A stretch of 64,000 nt of DNA from Mesorhizobium temperatum (GCF_002284575.1 NZ_NPKJ01000053.1:1-64000), one strand, 5' to 3'. Shown: positions 34,981-43,911, counted from the first letter of the stretch. Made by a program: numbers and translations. Notes: generated from the letters alone by a model not told the origin.

Positions 34981-35157
34981 CGCCGCCCCTCATCTGCCTG
35001 CCGGCATCTTCTCCCCGTATAGTGACGGGGAGAAGGGGCTGGCCGTAACCTCGGCAGACTTTCCGCAACGCTGGAGATTGGCGAAATCCTTTGCGAAGCG
35101 TCTTTCTCCCCGTCACTAAACGGGGAGAAATGCCCGGCAGGGCAATGAGGGGCGGCG
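34981..35157. repeat. palindromic intergenic repeat (family of 13891-14037)
   Basis: The outer arms match (GCCGCCCCTCAT near 34982 and ATGAGGGGCGGC near 35145) and each half contains an internal stem around CTCCCCGT...ACGGGGAG (35011-35032 and 35106-35127). The centre is unique. It lies between the convergent mmcB and nhaA genes, where it could end transcription from both sides. Confidence 0.8.
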
Positions 35158-35200
35158 CGACGTTTGTCGGCTGCCTCCAAACGGTGCTAATCGACCAGCT

Positions 35201-36397
35201 CTACTCTTCGTCCTCGTCCGCCCCATTCGCAGCCGGCGCCATCAGCAGCACGGCGGCGCCGAGGATCGCGGCGATGAAAGATCCGGCAAGGATGCCGACC
35301 TTGACCGCGTCCTGCAGCTCGACATTGCTGGCGAAGGCGAGCAGGCCGATGAACAGGCTCATGGTGAAGCCGATACCGCAGAGCAGCGAAATGCCGATCA
35401 TGTGCAGCCAGCCGGCATTGACCGGCAGGTCGGCAAAGCCGAGCCGGATGGCAAGCGCGGAAGAACCGAACACGCCGACTAGTTTGCCGGCGACGAGGCC
35501 GGCGGCGACGCCCAGCGTCAGCGGCTCGATCAGGGTGGCTGGGCTCAGGCCGGCGAGCGAAACGCCGGCATTGGCGAAGCCGAAGATCGGGACGACGACG
35601 AAGGGCACTATTCTGTGCAGACCGTGCTCGAGCCGATGCAGCGGCGAATGGTCTGAATCTTGGCTGATGCCGGGGGTGATTTTCAAAGGTATGGTCAGGG
35701 CCAGCGCCACGCCGGCGAGCGTGGCGTGGACGCCCGATTTCAGCACCAGCACCCACAGGACGACACCAAGCAACAGATAGGGCAGCAGCGTCAGCACCTT
35801 CATGCGGTTGAGAACGACGAGCAGAGCGATGACGGCGAAGGCAGCGCCGAGATAGGCGAGCGACAGGCCGCTCGTGTAGAACATCGCGATGATGATCACC
35901 GCGCCAAGGTCGTCGATGATGGCGAGCGCGGTGAGGAATACCTTCAGCGACCCCGGCACGCGGCTGCCGAGCAGCGACAGCACGCCAAGCGCAAACGCGA
36001 TGTCGGTGGCGGTCGGGATCGCCCAGCCGGACAGAGCGGCTGGATTGTCGCGGTTGATGGCGACATAGACAAGTGCCGGCACCAGCATGCCGCCGGCAGC
36101 GGCGATGCCGGGCAGGGCGCGCCGCGGCCAAGTCGAGAGCTGGCCGTCCAGCATCTCGCGCTTGATCTCCAGGCCGACGAGCAGGAAGAACACGGCCATC
36201 AGGCCGTCATTGATCCAGTGCGATACGCTGAGTGGTCCCAGATAGGCGTGAAGGACATCGAAATAGGTTTCGGCCAGCGGCGAATTGGCGACTACCAGCG
36301 CCAATGCCGCGGCTGCCATCAGGACGATGCCGCCTGCCGCCTCGCTGGCTAGGAATTCGCGAAAAATGGAGATCGGCCGCGGCTTCTGGTCCTGCAT
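35201..36397 (-). CDS. nhaA: Na+/H+ antiporter NhaA
   Basis: Exchanges two H+ for one Na+ (or Li+) at the inner membrane, for salt and pH homeostasis. The 398-residue protein has the NhaA hallmarks: VGLEIKREMLDGQL, the helix IV stretch GWAIPTATDIAFALGVL and the paired ion-binding aspartates in TALAIIDDLGAVIIIA. About 12 membrane segments can be traced. The ATG at 36397 gives the normal cytoplasmic N-terminus. It is separated from actR by a repeat-rich 200-bp spacer. Confidence 0.96.
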   Translation of the reverse strand: MQDQKPRPISIFREFLASEAAGGIVLMAAAALALVVANSPLAETYFDVLHAYLGPLSVSHWINDGLMAVFFLLVGLEIKREMLDGQLSTWPRRALPGIAAAGGMLVPALVYVAINRDNPAALSGWAIPTATDIAFALGVLSLLGSRVPGSLKVFLTALAIIDDLGAVIIIAMFYTSGLSLAYLGAAFAVIALLVVLNRMKVLTLLPYLLLGVVLWVLVLKSGVHATLAGVALALTIPLKITPGISQDSDHSPLHRLEHGLHRIVPFVVVPIFGFANAGVSLAGLSPATLIEPLTLGVAAGLVAGKLVGVFGSSALAIRLGFADLPVNAGWLHMIGISLLCGIGFTMSLFIGLLAFASNVELQDAVKVGILAGSFIAAILGAAVLLMAPAANGADEDEE

Positions 36398-36477
36398 GTC
36401 GTCTCCGTCCTATCGGCCGGCAGGGGCCGGTGTCGCCTCGTGCGATGATGCGCAACCGCCGATGGCAGGGCAAGTCT

Positions 36478-36521
36478 CTACAGCGCCGCGCAACCTTTGG
36501 GGCGCGCAAAGGATGCTGTAG
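36478..36521. repeat. stem-loop of a common rhizobial repeat between nhaA and actR
   Basis: CTACAGC (36478-36484) pairs with GCTGTAG (36515-36521), with inner GCGCC/GGCGC pairing. A similar element follows trpS at 30161-30190. The known repeats of this type in rhizobia carry the GCTGTAGCACTTTG block also seen here. Confidence 0.65.
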
Positions 36522-36546
36522 CACTTTGATTTTGCTCATGATCCCC

Positions 36547-36572
36547 AGCGAAAACCGATTCCGGTTTTTGCT
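36547..36572 (-). terminator. candidate intrinsic terminator of actR
   Basis: AAAACCG (36551-36557) pairs with CGGTTTT (36562-36568) close behind the actR stop; on the minus strand the stem closes in a T-rich side. The stem is short, so confidence is moderate. Confidence 0.5.
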
Positions 36573-36598
36573 GCACGAACCTTCGGCTCGGTCAGGCG

Positions 36599-37162
36599 TC
36601 AGCGCGGCGCGCGCTTGGCGAGTATCCGCTGCAGCGTACGGCGATGCATGTTGAGGCGACGCGCGGTCTCGGAGACGTTGCGGTCGCACATTTCGTAGAC
36701 GCGCTGGATGTGCTCCCAGCGCACGCGGTCGGCCGACATCGGATTTTCGGGCGGTGCGGCGCGTTCACCCGCCGTGCGGGTAAGAGCCGCGAAAACGTCG
36801 TCGGCATCGGCTGGTTTCGACAGATAGTCGATGGCTCCCAGCTTCACCGCCGTCACCGCGGTGGCGATGTTGCCGTAGCCGGTGAGGATGATGGCGCGGG
36901 CGTCGTCGCGCTTCTCGCGGATGGCGGCGACGACGTCGAGGCCGTTGCCGTCGGCGAGCCGCATGTCGACCACGGCGTAGGCGGGCGGATTGGCGCGCGC
37001 CTTGGCCACCGCCTCCTCGACGCTCTCGGCCGTCTCGACCACGAAGCCCCTGGCTTCCATGGCGCGGGCAAGGCGCGTGAGGAACGGCTTGTCGTCGTCG
37101 ACGATCAACAGCGAGGTGTCCTCGCCTTCAACCATTGCGCCAATCGGTTCGTCGCCGTTCAT
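36599..37162 (-). CDS. actR: ActR/RegA-type redox response regulator
   Basis: The DNA-binding half of the ActS/ActR (RegB/RegA, PrrB/PrrA) pair, a global regulator of carbon, nitrogen and respiratory genes in response to redox state and, in rhizobia, acid. The 187-residue protein has a receiver domain with acidic pocket VDDDKP, phospho-acceptor Asp66 and Lys116, then a proline-rich hinge and a C-terminal Fis-type helix-turn-helix (SETARRLNMHRRTLQRILAK). It follows actS on the same strand after 63 bp. Confidence 0.94.
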   Translation of the reverse strand: MNGDEPIGAMVEGEDTSLLIVDDDKPFLTRLARAMEARGFVVETAESVEEAVAKARANPPAYAVVDMRLADGNGLDVVAAIREKRDDARAIILTGYGNIATAVTAVKLGAIDYLSKPADADDVFAALTRTAGERAAPPENPMSADRVRWEHIQRVYEMCDRNVSETARRLNMHRRTLQRILAKRAPR

Positions 37163-37225
37163 CGTCTTGAAGTTCCTGCTGCCTGATTTTTACGCAAATA
37201 TAGTTTTGGAGCGCTATTGTCCAAT

Positions 37226-38557
37226 TCAAGCCGTGTCAAACATGGTGGCCGAAGCCGATTCAGGATTGAGGAAGACGCTGCGCGGCCACGATATCTGCAC
37301 GACGGCCCCCTCGCCCGGTTCGTTTGAATTGCGGAAATCGAGTGTGGCGCCAGAGCGTTCAAGCAAGGTCTTGGCTATGAAAAGCCCCAGTCCCAGGCCG
37401 CCCCCGGCCTCGGTGCCCTGACGCGTCGACATGTAAGGCTCGCCGATGCGGTCGATGATTTCGGGAGGGAAACCCGGCCCGTCGTCGATGATCGAGAAGG
37501 TAACAGTGGCCTCGTTCCAGCTCCAGCGCACGGTGACGGTCTTGCGGGCAAAATCGACGGCATTTTCGACCAGATTGCCGAGGCCGTAGATGACGCCGGG
37601 ATTGCGCCGCCCTACCGGTTCGGGGCCGATGCGCTCGCCGGGGCGAAGCTTGATCGAGATGCCGAAATCGCGGTGCGGGGCCGTCATCTCCTCGACCAGT
37701 GAAGTTAGCGGCATGCGGGAGAGATGCGCCTCGCCCTCGGAAGACAGGCTAGTCAGGCGCTTGAGGATTTCGCGGCAACGCTCACTCTGCGAGCGCAGCA
37801 GCGTCACGTCCTCGCTGTATTTCGGATCGTTGCGGAGCGCCTTCTCCATCTCCTTGGCGACGAGCGTGATGGTGGCAAGCGGCGTGCCGAGTTCATGCGC
37901 GGCGGCGGCGGCAAGGCCGTCCAGCGCCGACAAATGCTGCTCGCGCTGCAGCACCAGCTCGGTGGCGGCAAGCGCGTTGGCGAGCAGCCGGGCTTCCTCG
38001 GCCACGCGGAAGGCATAGATTGCGGTGAAGGCGATCGAGGAAAACACCGCCATCCAGATGCCGGCGACATAGATGAACGGCATCTCCAGCGGCGTGCCCT
38101 CGTACCAGGGCAGCGGCAGATGGAAGAAGACCAGCAGGCTCGCCGCCACCATCACCAGCGCGCCGAGGATGGCGGTCAGGCGCAGCGGCAGCGACGTCGC
38201 CGAGATGACCACGGGCACGGTCACCAGCACTGAAAACGGATTGGTGAGGCCGCCGGTCAGATAGAGCAGGCCGGCAAGCTGCAGGCTGTCGATGGTCAGG
38301 ATGGCAAAAGCCGGCAGCGGGGTCAGCCGATGCGCCGCCGGATAACGGAAGGTCAGCAACAGGTTCATCCAGGCCGAACAGGCGATCAGCGCGAAGCAGG
38401 AACTGACGGGCAGCGGGAACTTCAGCCCATAGGCAACGACGATAACCGCCAGGCTCTGGCCGACGATGGCAAGCCAGCGCAGCCTGATCAGCGTGTTGAG
38501 GCGCAGCCGCTGGCTTTGCTGGAAGTCGGGTGCCCGCAGGATGTTTATCATGGTCAA
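37226..38557 (-). CDS. actS: ActS/RegB-type redox sensor histidine kinase
   Basis: Membrane kinase that phosphorylates ActR. The 443-residue protein has six N-terminal membrane segments with the quinone-sensing GGLTNPF at 102-108, phospho-acceptor His221 in AAAHELGTPLAT, the redox-active cysteine Cys261 in SERCREILKRL (Cys265 of RegB), and an HATPase domain with GLGLGLFIAKTLLER. All known redox-sensing features are kept. It sits upstream of actR and 26 bp from the end of hrpB, all on the minus strand. Confidence 0.94.
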   Translation of the reverse strand: MTMINILRAPDFQQSQRLRLNTLIRLRWLAIVGQSLAVIVVAYGLKFPLPVSSCFALIACSAWMNLLLTFRYPAAHRLTPLPAFAILTIDSLQLAGLLYLTGGLTNPFSVLVTVPVVISATSLPLRLTAILGALVMVAASLLVFFHLPLPWYEGTPLEMPFIYVAGIWMAVFSSIAFTAIYAFRVAEEARLLANALAATELVLQREQHLSALDGLAAAAAHELGTPLATITLVAKEMEKALRNDPKYSEDVTLLRSQSERCREILKRLTSLSSEGEAHLSRMPLTSLVEEMTAPHRDFGISIKLRPGERIGPEPVGRRNPGVIYGLGNLVENAVDFARKTVTVRWSWNEATVTFSIIDDGPGFPPEIIDRIGEPYMSTRQGTEAGGGLGLGLFIAKTLLERSGATLDFRNSNEPGEGAVVQISWPRSVFLNPESASATMFDTA

Positions 38558-38583
38558 GGATTATAGCCGGAAAAGGATAAAGG

Positions 38584-41199
38584 CTAGGTCCCCCGCGGTT
38601 TGGCGCGGCTGGTGGCGGTGGCGAGAAGCGGGTTCTCCGGCCAGACATGCTTTGGGTAGCGGCCACGCATGTCGGCCCGCACATCGGCCCACGAGCCGCG
38701 CCAGAAGCCGGGCAGGTCGCGGGTCGTCTGGATCGGCCGGTGCGCCGGCGACAAAAGCTCGAGCGTCAGCGGCACGGTGCCGTTGGCGATCGCGGGATGC
38801 CGGTCGAGACCGAACAGCTCCTGCACGCGGATCGCCAGCACCGGCCATTCACCGTCATAGCGGATCGGCACGCGGCTGCCGGACGGAGCGTCGAAATGGG
38901 TCGGCGCCAGTGCCTCGATCCTGCGCTGGAGATCGTGCGGCACCAATGCCATGAGGCCGGCCGAGAGCACGCCCGGATCGATCGCGGCAAAGAACGCTGC
39001 GCCGGAGAGGTACGGCAGCAGCCAATCGTCGAGGCGGTCGATGAGCGCCGCGTCGGAAACGTCGGGCCAGGGCGCGCCGAGGCCGCGATGCAGCCAGCCG
39101 AGCCGTTGGCGCAACGTTTCGGCCTCCTTGCCCCACGGCAAAAGCGACAGGCCGTGTTCGCGCAAGGCGTCAAGGATGGCGCGATCCGCGTCGACGCCGG
39201 CCGGCGCCGGCAGCATGCGTTCGGACAGAGTGATGGCGCCGAGGCGAACGGTTTCACGCACACGCACCGCGCGCCTGTCGCGGTCGAAACCGGTTTCGCG
39301 GCTGGTCTCGATCTTGTCGGCAAGCGAATTGCGAATGTCGGCCTCGTCTATCGCCGCTGCTGCCGTGATGCGGGCATTCTGCGCCTTGCCCTGCAGATCG
39401 GCGACGACGAGCCAGGTTTCGCCCGCCAGCGGATCGGCGGCGTCGAGCATGGCGCCCGAACCGTTGGCCAGCACGAAACGGCCGCGCTCGCCGCGCGCCT
39501 TGGCGACGCGGTCCGGCCAGGCATGGATGAGGAGGGCGCCGGCCCTACCCTCCCCCTCGAGGGGGTCCGAAGGACGGGCGAGACCCGTGGCTCGCCCCGG
39601 CACGTCGATCCGCGAAGCGGAGCGGGGTCGGGTCGGGTCGGGCACGCCATCGGCGACCCCACCCCGTCTCCCTCGCTTCGCTGCGCTCGGCTCGCTCGCC
39701 GACCCTCCCCGCGAGGGGGAGGGTGAGGCCTGTTTCGCCAGCCGCTCGGCGAGCTGCCGTGCGGTGGTGGCGCGCGGCGATCTTTCGGATCGGAACCGCA
39801 TCAGCCGCCGTTCGAGGTCGGCGCCGTCGCCGCCAAGGCCACGCTCGGTGAGCAGCACGGCGAGCATGGCCGCCTCGAACGCCTGGCCGGTCTTTGCCGC
39901 CTCGGCGACCATGTGAGCGAGCCGCACCGGCAGTGCCAGCCTGCGCATCGCAGCACCCGATTCCGTCAGGCGCCCTGCCTCGTCGACGGCGTCGAGCGCA
40001 CGCAGCAGCGCCCTTGCCTCGTTGAGCGCCGGGGCCGGCGGTGGGTCGAGGAAAGAAAGGCGCGTTGGATCGGCAACGCCGAAAGCGGCGCAATCGAGCA
40101 TCAACCCCGAAAGGTCCGCCTCAAGGATTTCCGGCGGGGTGAAGGCGGGAAGTGCCGCCGTCTGCTCGGCCCGCCACAGCCGGATGGCGACGCCCGGCTG
40201 CGTGCGGCCGGCGCGGCCGGCGCGCTGGTCGGCGGAGGCTTTGCTGACACGCACCGTCTCCAGCCGCGTCAGGCCGCTGGCCGGCTCGTAGCGCGGCAGA
40301 CGCGACAGGCCGGAATCGATGACGACGCGCACACCGTCGATGGTGATCGAGGTCTCGGCGATCGACGTCGCCAGCACCACCTTGCGGCGGCCGGACGGCG
40401 CCGGCTTGATCGCGGCGTCCTGCGCCTTGCCGTCGAGCATGCCGTAGAGCGGCACGATGTCGGTGTCGGCACTGACACGGCCTTGCAGCCGCTCGGCGGT
40501 GCGCTCGATCTCGCGCTGGCCGGGCAGGAAGGCGAGCACGCTGCCGCTCTCATCGGCAAGGGCGGCGCGGATCGCCTTGGCCATGGCGTCCTCGATGGCG
40601 ACGCCGGCCGGCCGGTCGTCGTAGCGGATGTCGACGGGAAAGGCGCGGCCCTCGCTCTCGATCACCGTGGCGCCGGAAAGCAGCCGCGCGACGCACGCCC
40701 CGTCGAGCGTCGCCGACATGACCAGCAATCGCAGATCGGGCCTCAGCGCACCTTGCACGTCGAGTGCCAGCGCCAGACCAAAATCGCCGTCGAGCGAGCG
40801 CTCGTGGAACTCGTCGAAGAATACCGCCAAGACACCGGGCAGCTCCGGATCGTCGAGGATCATCCGCGACAGCACGCCTTCGGTGACGACGAGGATTTTC
40901 GTCCTCGCAGAAGTGCGATTTTCCATGCGCATGGCATAGCCGACCGTTTCGCCCGGCTCCTCGCCGAGCAGTTCGGCCATGCGGCGGGCAGCGGCGCGGG
41001 CAGCGAGCCGGCGCGGTTCGAGCAGAATGATCTTTCCCGTGCCGAGCCATGCTGCTTCGAGCAGCGCCAGCGGCACCAGCGTCGTCTTGCCGGCGCCGGG
41101 CGGCGCCACCAGCACGGCGCTGTTGCCATGACCGAGCGCTTCGCTGAGCGCCGGCAGCACGGCGGAGACCGGAAGCTCGGGCAAGGGTTTTCTGGTCAT
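38584..41199 (-). CDS. hrpB: ATP-dependent helicase HrpB
   Basis: A DExH-box helicase of 871 residues: Walker A APPGAGKTT at 32-40, Walker B FFDEFHERS, the superfamily-2 motif QRAGRAGRTQPG, and the HrpB C-terminal domain. The role in rhizobia is unclear; RNA metabolism is usually assumed. Residues about 492-551 are a Pro/Arg/Ser/Gly-rich insert coded by a palindromic repeat (39547-39724) that sits in frame between LAERLAKQA and GALLIHAWPDRVAKARG, where homologues run on directly. Met at 41199 is preferred to an upstream Met at 41223. Confidence 0.93.
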   Translation of the reverse strand: MTRKPLPELPVSAVLPALSEALGHGNSAVLVAPPGAGKTTLVPLALLEAAWLGTGKIILLEPRRLAARAAARRMAELLGEEPGETVGYAMRMENRTSARTKILVVTEGVLSRMILDDPELPGVLAVFFDEFHERSLDGDFGLALALDVQGALRPDLRLLVMSATLDGACVARLLSGATVIESEGRAFPVDIRYDDRPAGVAIEDAMAKAIRAALADESGSVLAFLPGQREIERTAERLQGRVSADTDIVPLYGMLDGKAQDAAIKPAPSGRRKVVLATSIAETSITIDGVRVVIDSGLSRLPRYEPASGLTRLETVRVSKASADQRAGRAGRTQPGVAIRLWRAEQTAALPAFTPPEILEADLSGLMLDCAAFGVADPTRLSFLDPPPAPALNEARALLRALDAVDEAGRLTESGAAMRRLALPVRLAHMVAEAAKTGQAFEAAMLAVLLTERGLGGDGADLERRLMRFRSERSPRATTARQLAERLAKQASPSPSRGGSASEPSAAKRGRRGGVADGVPDPTRPRSASRIDVPGRATGLARPSDPLEGEGRAGALLIHAWPDRVAKARGERGRFVLANGSGAMLDAADPLAGETWLVVADLQGKAQNARITAAAAIDEADIRNSLADKIETSRETGFDRDRRAVRVRETVRLGAITLSERMLPAPAGVDADRAILDALREHGLSLLPWGKEAETLRQRLGWLHRGLGAPWPDVSDAALIDRLDDWLLPYLSGAAFFAAIDPGVLSAGLMALVPHDLQRRIEALAPTHFDAPSGSRVPIRYDGEWPVLAIRVQELFGLDRHPAIANGTVPLTLELLSPAHRPIQTTRDLPGFWRGSWADVRADMRGRYPKHVWPENPLLATATSRAKPRGT
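39547..39724. repeat. palindromic repeat inserted in frame in hrpB
   Basis: The ends ACCCTCCCCCTCG (39547-39559) and CGAGGGGGAGGGT (39712-39724) are perfect 13-bp inverted repeats. The left half shares CCGAAGGACGGG and GTGGCTCGCCCCGG with the intergenic repeat at 2928-3090. In the gene it is read through without a stop. Confidence 0.85.
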
Positions 41200-41290
41200 T
41201 GTTCCAAGGATGCATCCATCCAATTGCGGCGGATCCGCAGCGCCCGCATATCAGCGGTGGCGGTCGCCGCGCAACCGGCAACGGGCCAAC

Positions 41291-41605
41291 TCAAAGCCGG
41301 GTCCGCGAGAACGGGTTCCAGCGCACCGTGCCGAGCCTCACCTCCTCGCGCACCATCGTCACAAGGCCCGAGCCGCCAATGACGGCGAGGCCGACAAGCG
41401 ACAGAAGATCTGGCGACAGAAGATCTGGCGACAGAAGGTCCGGATATTCCTGGAGAACGCGCCCAGGATCACCGCCCCGAGGATCTGCGAATAATGCGTT
41501 GGCGCGATCCGCTCAGGCTTTTGACAACGGCATCGTTGCATGAACGGCTTGCATAGGCGAGCAGAGCGAGCAGAATTCCGTTCGTCCCGTTATTCCAGTT
41601 CCAGG
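41291..41605 (-). pseudogene. remnant of an EamA/DMT-family transporter
   Basis: On the minus strand fragments of a drug/metabolite transporter remain. An N-terminal piece reads GILLALLAYASRSCNDAVVKSLSG, shortened by description. A C-terminal piece PERIAPTHYSQILGAVILGA follows directly, so the middle of the gene (about 200 residues) is gone. A frame change then leads into FQEYPDLLS(PDLLS)x2 and VGLAVIGGSGLVTMVREEVRL to a stop at 41291. The tandem PDLLS repeat comes from three 15-bp units. The gene is clearly dead. Confidence 0.75.
41399..41443. repeat. three tandem 15-bp units in the EamA remnant
   Basis: CGACAGAAGATCTGG occurs at 41399-41413 and 41414-41428, then CGACAGAAGGTCCGG at 41429-41443. 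Read on the minus strand each encodes PDLLS (with the third unit being the ancestral one). The tract probably grew by slippage in a gene no longer under selection. Confidence 0.88.
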
Positions 41606-41616
41606 GAGAGAGCAGA

Positions 41617-42306
41617 GTGAAGATACTGGCACTCGGTGCGCATCCGGACGATGTCGAGATCTTCATGTTCGGTACGATGGCGGCCTATGCCGCACAAGGC
41701 GCAGAATTGGCTTTTGCGATAGCCACGGATGGCGCCAAGGGCGGGAAGGGCGATCCGGGATCACTCGCCCGCGCCCGCCGCGAGGAAGCGGCTGTGGCGG
41801 CGGACCTGCTTGGCGCAACACCGCACTTCCTCGATTTTCCGGACGGCGCGCTGGTTGCCGATGCCGCGCTGATCGCGGCGCTGAAGACGCTGATCGGGGA
41901 TATCAGGCCGGATCTGGCGATCACCCATGCGCCGAACGACTATCATGGCGACCACCGTGCGCTGTCGGACGGCGTGCGCATCGCGGCGTCCTTCGCTGTC
42001 CCGGTGCTGCATGCCGATACGCTCGGCGGCACCGGTTTTTCGCCGACGCACTATGTCGATATCTCCGGGCATTTCGAGCTCAAGGCGATGGCGATCCGGG
42101 CGCATCAGTCGCAGGACCCCGAACGTTTCGTCGACGCGGCGCGCACGCAGAACGCGTTTCGCGCCGGCCAGTGCAACGGCGCGGCCGGTTCCTTCGCTGA
42201 GGCCTTCCGCTTCGAACCGATCTTCCCCTTCGCCGATATCCGCGCCCTGCTGCCGCCCGCCCCAGTGATCCGGCCGGTGACGGTGAGCACCAAAACGGTC
42301 AAATGA
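41617..42306 (+). CDS. PIG-L family (LmbE-like) deacetylase
   Basis: A 229-residue zinc-dependent N-deacetylase. The metal site AHPDD (His9, Asp12) is at the start and a second His lies in DYHGDHRALSDG. The family removes acetyl groups from N-acetylglucosamine-type conjugates, as in mycothiol, bacillithiol or GPI synthesis; the substrate here is unknown. The ATG is preceded by GGGAGAGAGCAG. It stands between the transporter remnant and the ABC/Dha operon and is probably transcribed on its own. Confidence 0.9.
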   Translation: MKILALGAHPDDVEIFMFGTMAAYAAQGAELAFAIATDGAKGGKGDPGSLARARREEAAVAADLLGATPHFLDFPDGALVADAALIAALKTLIGDIRPDLAITHAPNDYHGDHRALSDGVRIAASFAVPVLHADTLGGTGFSPTHYVDISGHFELKAMAIRAHQSQDPERFVDAARTQNAFRAGQCNGAAGSFAEAFRFEPIFPFADIRALLPPAPVIRPVTVSTKTVK

Positions 42307-42400
42307 GCCGGCACCCGCGCGCCGAACGATCTGACACGCGCCTTTCCTGAACCAGCGACCGATGCGCTATGCTGCAGCGCAGCGACGAATTCGCTTGCCT

Positions 42401-42470
42401 TGTTTAGTAAAAATTGCATCACTAAACAAATTACTAAACATCGGCCGTTCAACCGCGTCGTTATGTTTAG
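42401..42470. promoter_or_regulatory. operator cluster ahead of the ABC/Dha operon
   Basis: TGTTTAGTAA (42401-42410) and TTACTAAACA (42431-42440) are a perfect 10-bp inverted repeat. A further CTAAACA lies at 42422-42428 and TGTTTAG at 42464-42470, giving four copies of the same box within 70 bp, in an AT-rich patch 70-140 bp before the binding-protein start. Such clustering suggests a LacI-, DeoR- or GntR-type repressor site. The regulator is not known. Confidence 0.7.
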
Positions 42471-42538
42471 ACCCCTGAGGAGGGGGTTGAGGTTTTTGAA
42501 ACCGTCATCCGGGCGCGTTTCGCAAATGGGAGGAAGGC

Positions 42539-43870
42539 ATGAAATCGACCTTGAAACTGACGTTGGGACTGACATCGGCGATGTTTGCGTCGACCGCCGT
42601 TTCGAATGTCGCGCAGGCTGAAGATCTGACGCTTTGCTGGGCAGCCTGGGACCCGGCCAACGCGCTTGTCGAATTGTCAAAGGATTTCACCAAGGAAACC
42701 GGCATCGGCATGAAATTCGAATTCGTGCCGTGGACCAACTATGCCGATCGCTTCCTCAACGAACTGAATTCCAAGGGCAAGCTGTGCGACCTGATCATCG
42801 GCGACAGCCAGTGGATCGGCGGCTCGGCCGAGAACGGCCACTACGTCAAGCTGAACGACTTCTTCGACAAGGAGAAGATCAGCATGGACGACTTCGTGCC
42901 GGCGACCGTCGTCGGCTACTCCGAATGGCCGAAGAACTCGCCGAATTACTGGGCGCTGCCGGCCATGGGCGACGTCGTCGGCTGGACCTATCGCAAAGAC
43001 TGGTTCTCCAAGCCGGAACTGCAGAAGGAATTCAAGGAAAAGTACGGCTGGGATCTCGCAGCGCCGACGACCTTCGACCAGCTGAAGCAGATCGCCGAGT
43101 TTTTCCAGAAGCGCGAGATCGACGGCAAGACGGTCTATGGCGCATCGATCTATACCGAGCGCGGCTCCGAAGGCATCACCATGGGCGCCATGGACGGGCT
43201 CTACAGCTTCGGTTTCAAATATGAGAATCCCGACAAGCCCTACGAGATGGACGGCTTCGTCAACTCCGAGAAATCGGTGAAGGGTCTGGAGTTCTACAAG
43301 GCGCTCTATGACTGCTGCACGCCTCCCGGAGCCTCGAACAGCTACATGGGCGAAGGCGTCGACGCGTTCAAATCCGGCCAGGTGGCGATGCACATGAACT
43401 TCGCCTTTACCTGGCCAGGCCTGCAGAAGGACGAAAATGTCGGCGGCGACAAGATTGGTTATTTCGCCAATCCCAAGGGCCCCGACGGCGATCAATTCGC
43501 CCAGCTTGGCGGCCAGGGCATCTCGGTGGTCTCTTACTCGGACAAGCAGGAGGCCGCGCTCAAATACATCAAGTGGTTCGCCAACAAGGACGTGCAGGCC
43601 AAATGGTGGTCGCTCGGCGGCTTTTCCTGCCTCAACGCAGTCGTCAAAGATCCAGGCTTCCCGGCCAGCCAGCCTTACGCGCAGACCTTCCTCGACTCCA
43701 TGGCCATCGTGAAGGATTTTTGGGCAGAGCCCAGCTATGCGCCGCTGCTGCAGGCGTCGCAGAAGCGCTTCCATGATTACGTCGTCGCCGGTCAGGGGTC
43801 GGCCAAGGACGCGCTCGATGGCCTGGTCAAGGACTGGACCGAGGTCTTCCAGGACGATGGCAAGATGTAA
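42539..43870 (+). CDS. ABC transporter substrate-binding protein (family 1, sugar/polyol)
   Basis: The 443-residue protein has a Sec signal peptide (MKSTLKLTLG...; cleavage after AQA at residue 27) and the type I carbohydrate-binding fold (FTKETGIGMKFEFVPW; LPAMGDVVGWTYRKDWF). It would bind the solute in the periplasm and pass it to the two permeases that follow. The GGGAGGAAGGC ribosome site before ATG 42539 is strong. The linked DhaKLM genes suggest dihydroxyacetone, a related ketose or a polyol as cargo; this is inference. A 13-bp stem-loop follows the gene. Confidence 0.93.
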   Translation: MKSTLKLTLGLTSAMFASTAVSNVAQAEDLTLCWAAWDPANALVELSKDFTKETGIGMKFEFVPWTNYADRFLNELNSKGKLCDLIIGDSQWIGGSAENGHYVKLNDFFDKEKISMDDFVPATVVGYSEWPKNSPNYWALPAMGDVVGWTYRKDWFSKPELQKEFKEKYGWDLAAPTTFDQLKQIAEFFQKREIDGKTVYGASIYTERGSEGITMGAMDGLYSFGFKYENPDKPYEMDGFVNSEKSVKGLEFYKALYDCCTPPGASNSYMGEGVDAFKSGQVAMHMNFAFTWPGLQKDENVGGDKIGYFANPKGPDGDQFAQLGGQGISVVSYSDKQEAALKYIKWFANKDVQAKWWSLGGFSCLNAVVKDPGFPASQPYAQTFLDSMAIVKDFWAEPSYAPLLQASQKRFHDYVVAGQGSAKDALDGLVKDWTEVFQDDGKM

Positions 43871-43911
43871 TTGGGGCAAGACCTAACCGGCTCCTCCCGA
43901 GCCACGACCGC

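Noticed and set aside
41399..41443. Short tandem repeats considered as a CRISPR array
   Set aside because: The units are contiguous without spacers and only 15 bp long, so this is slippage, not CRISPR.
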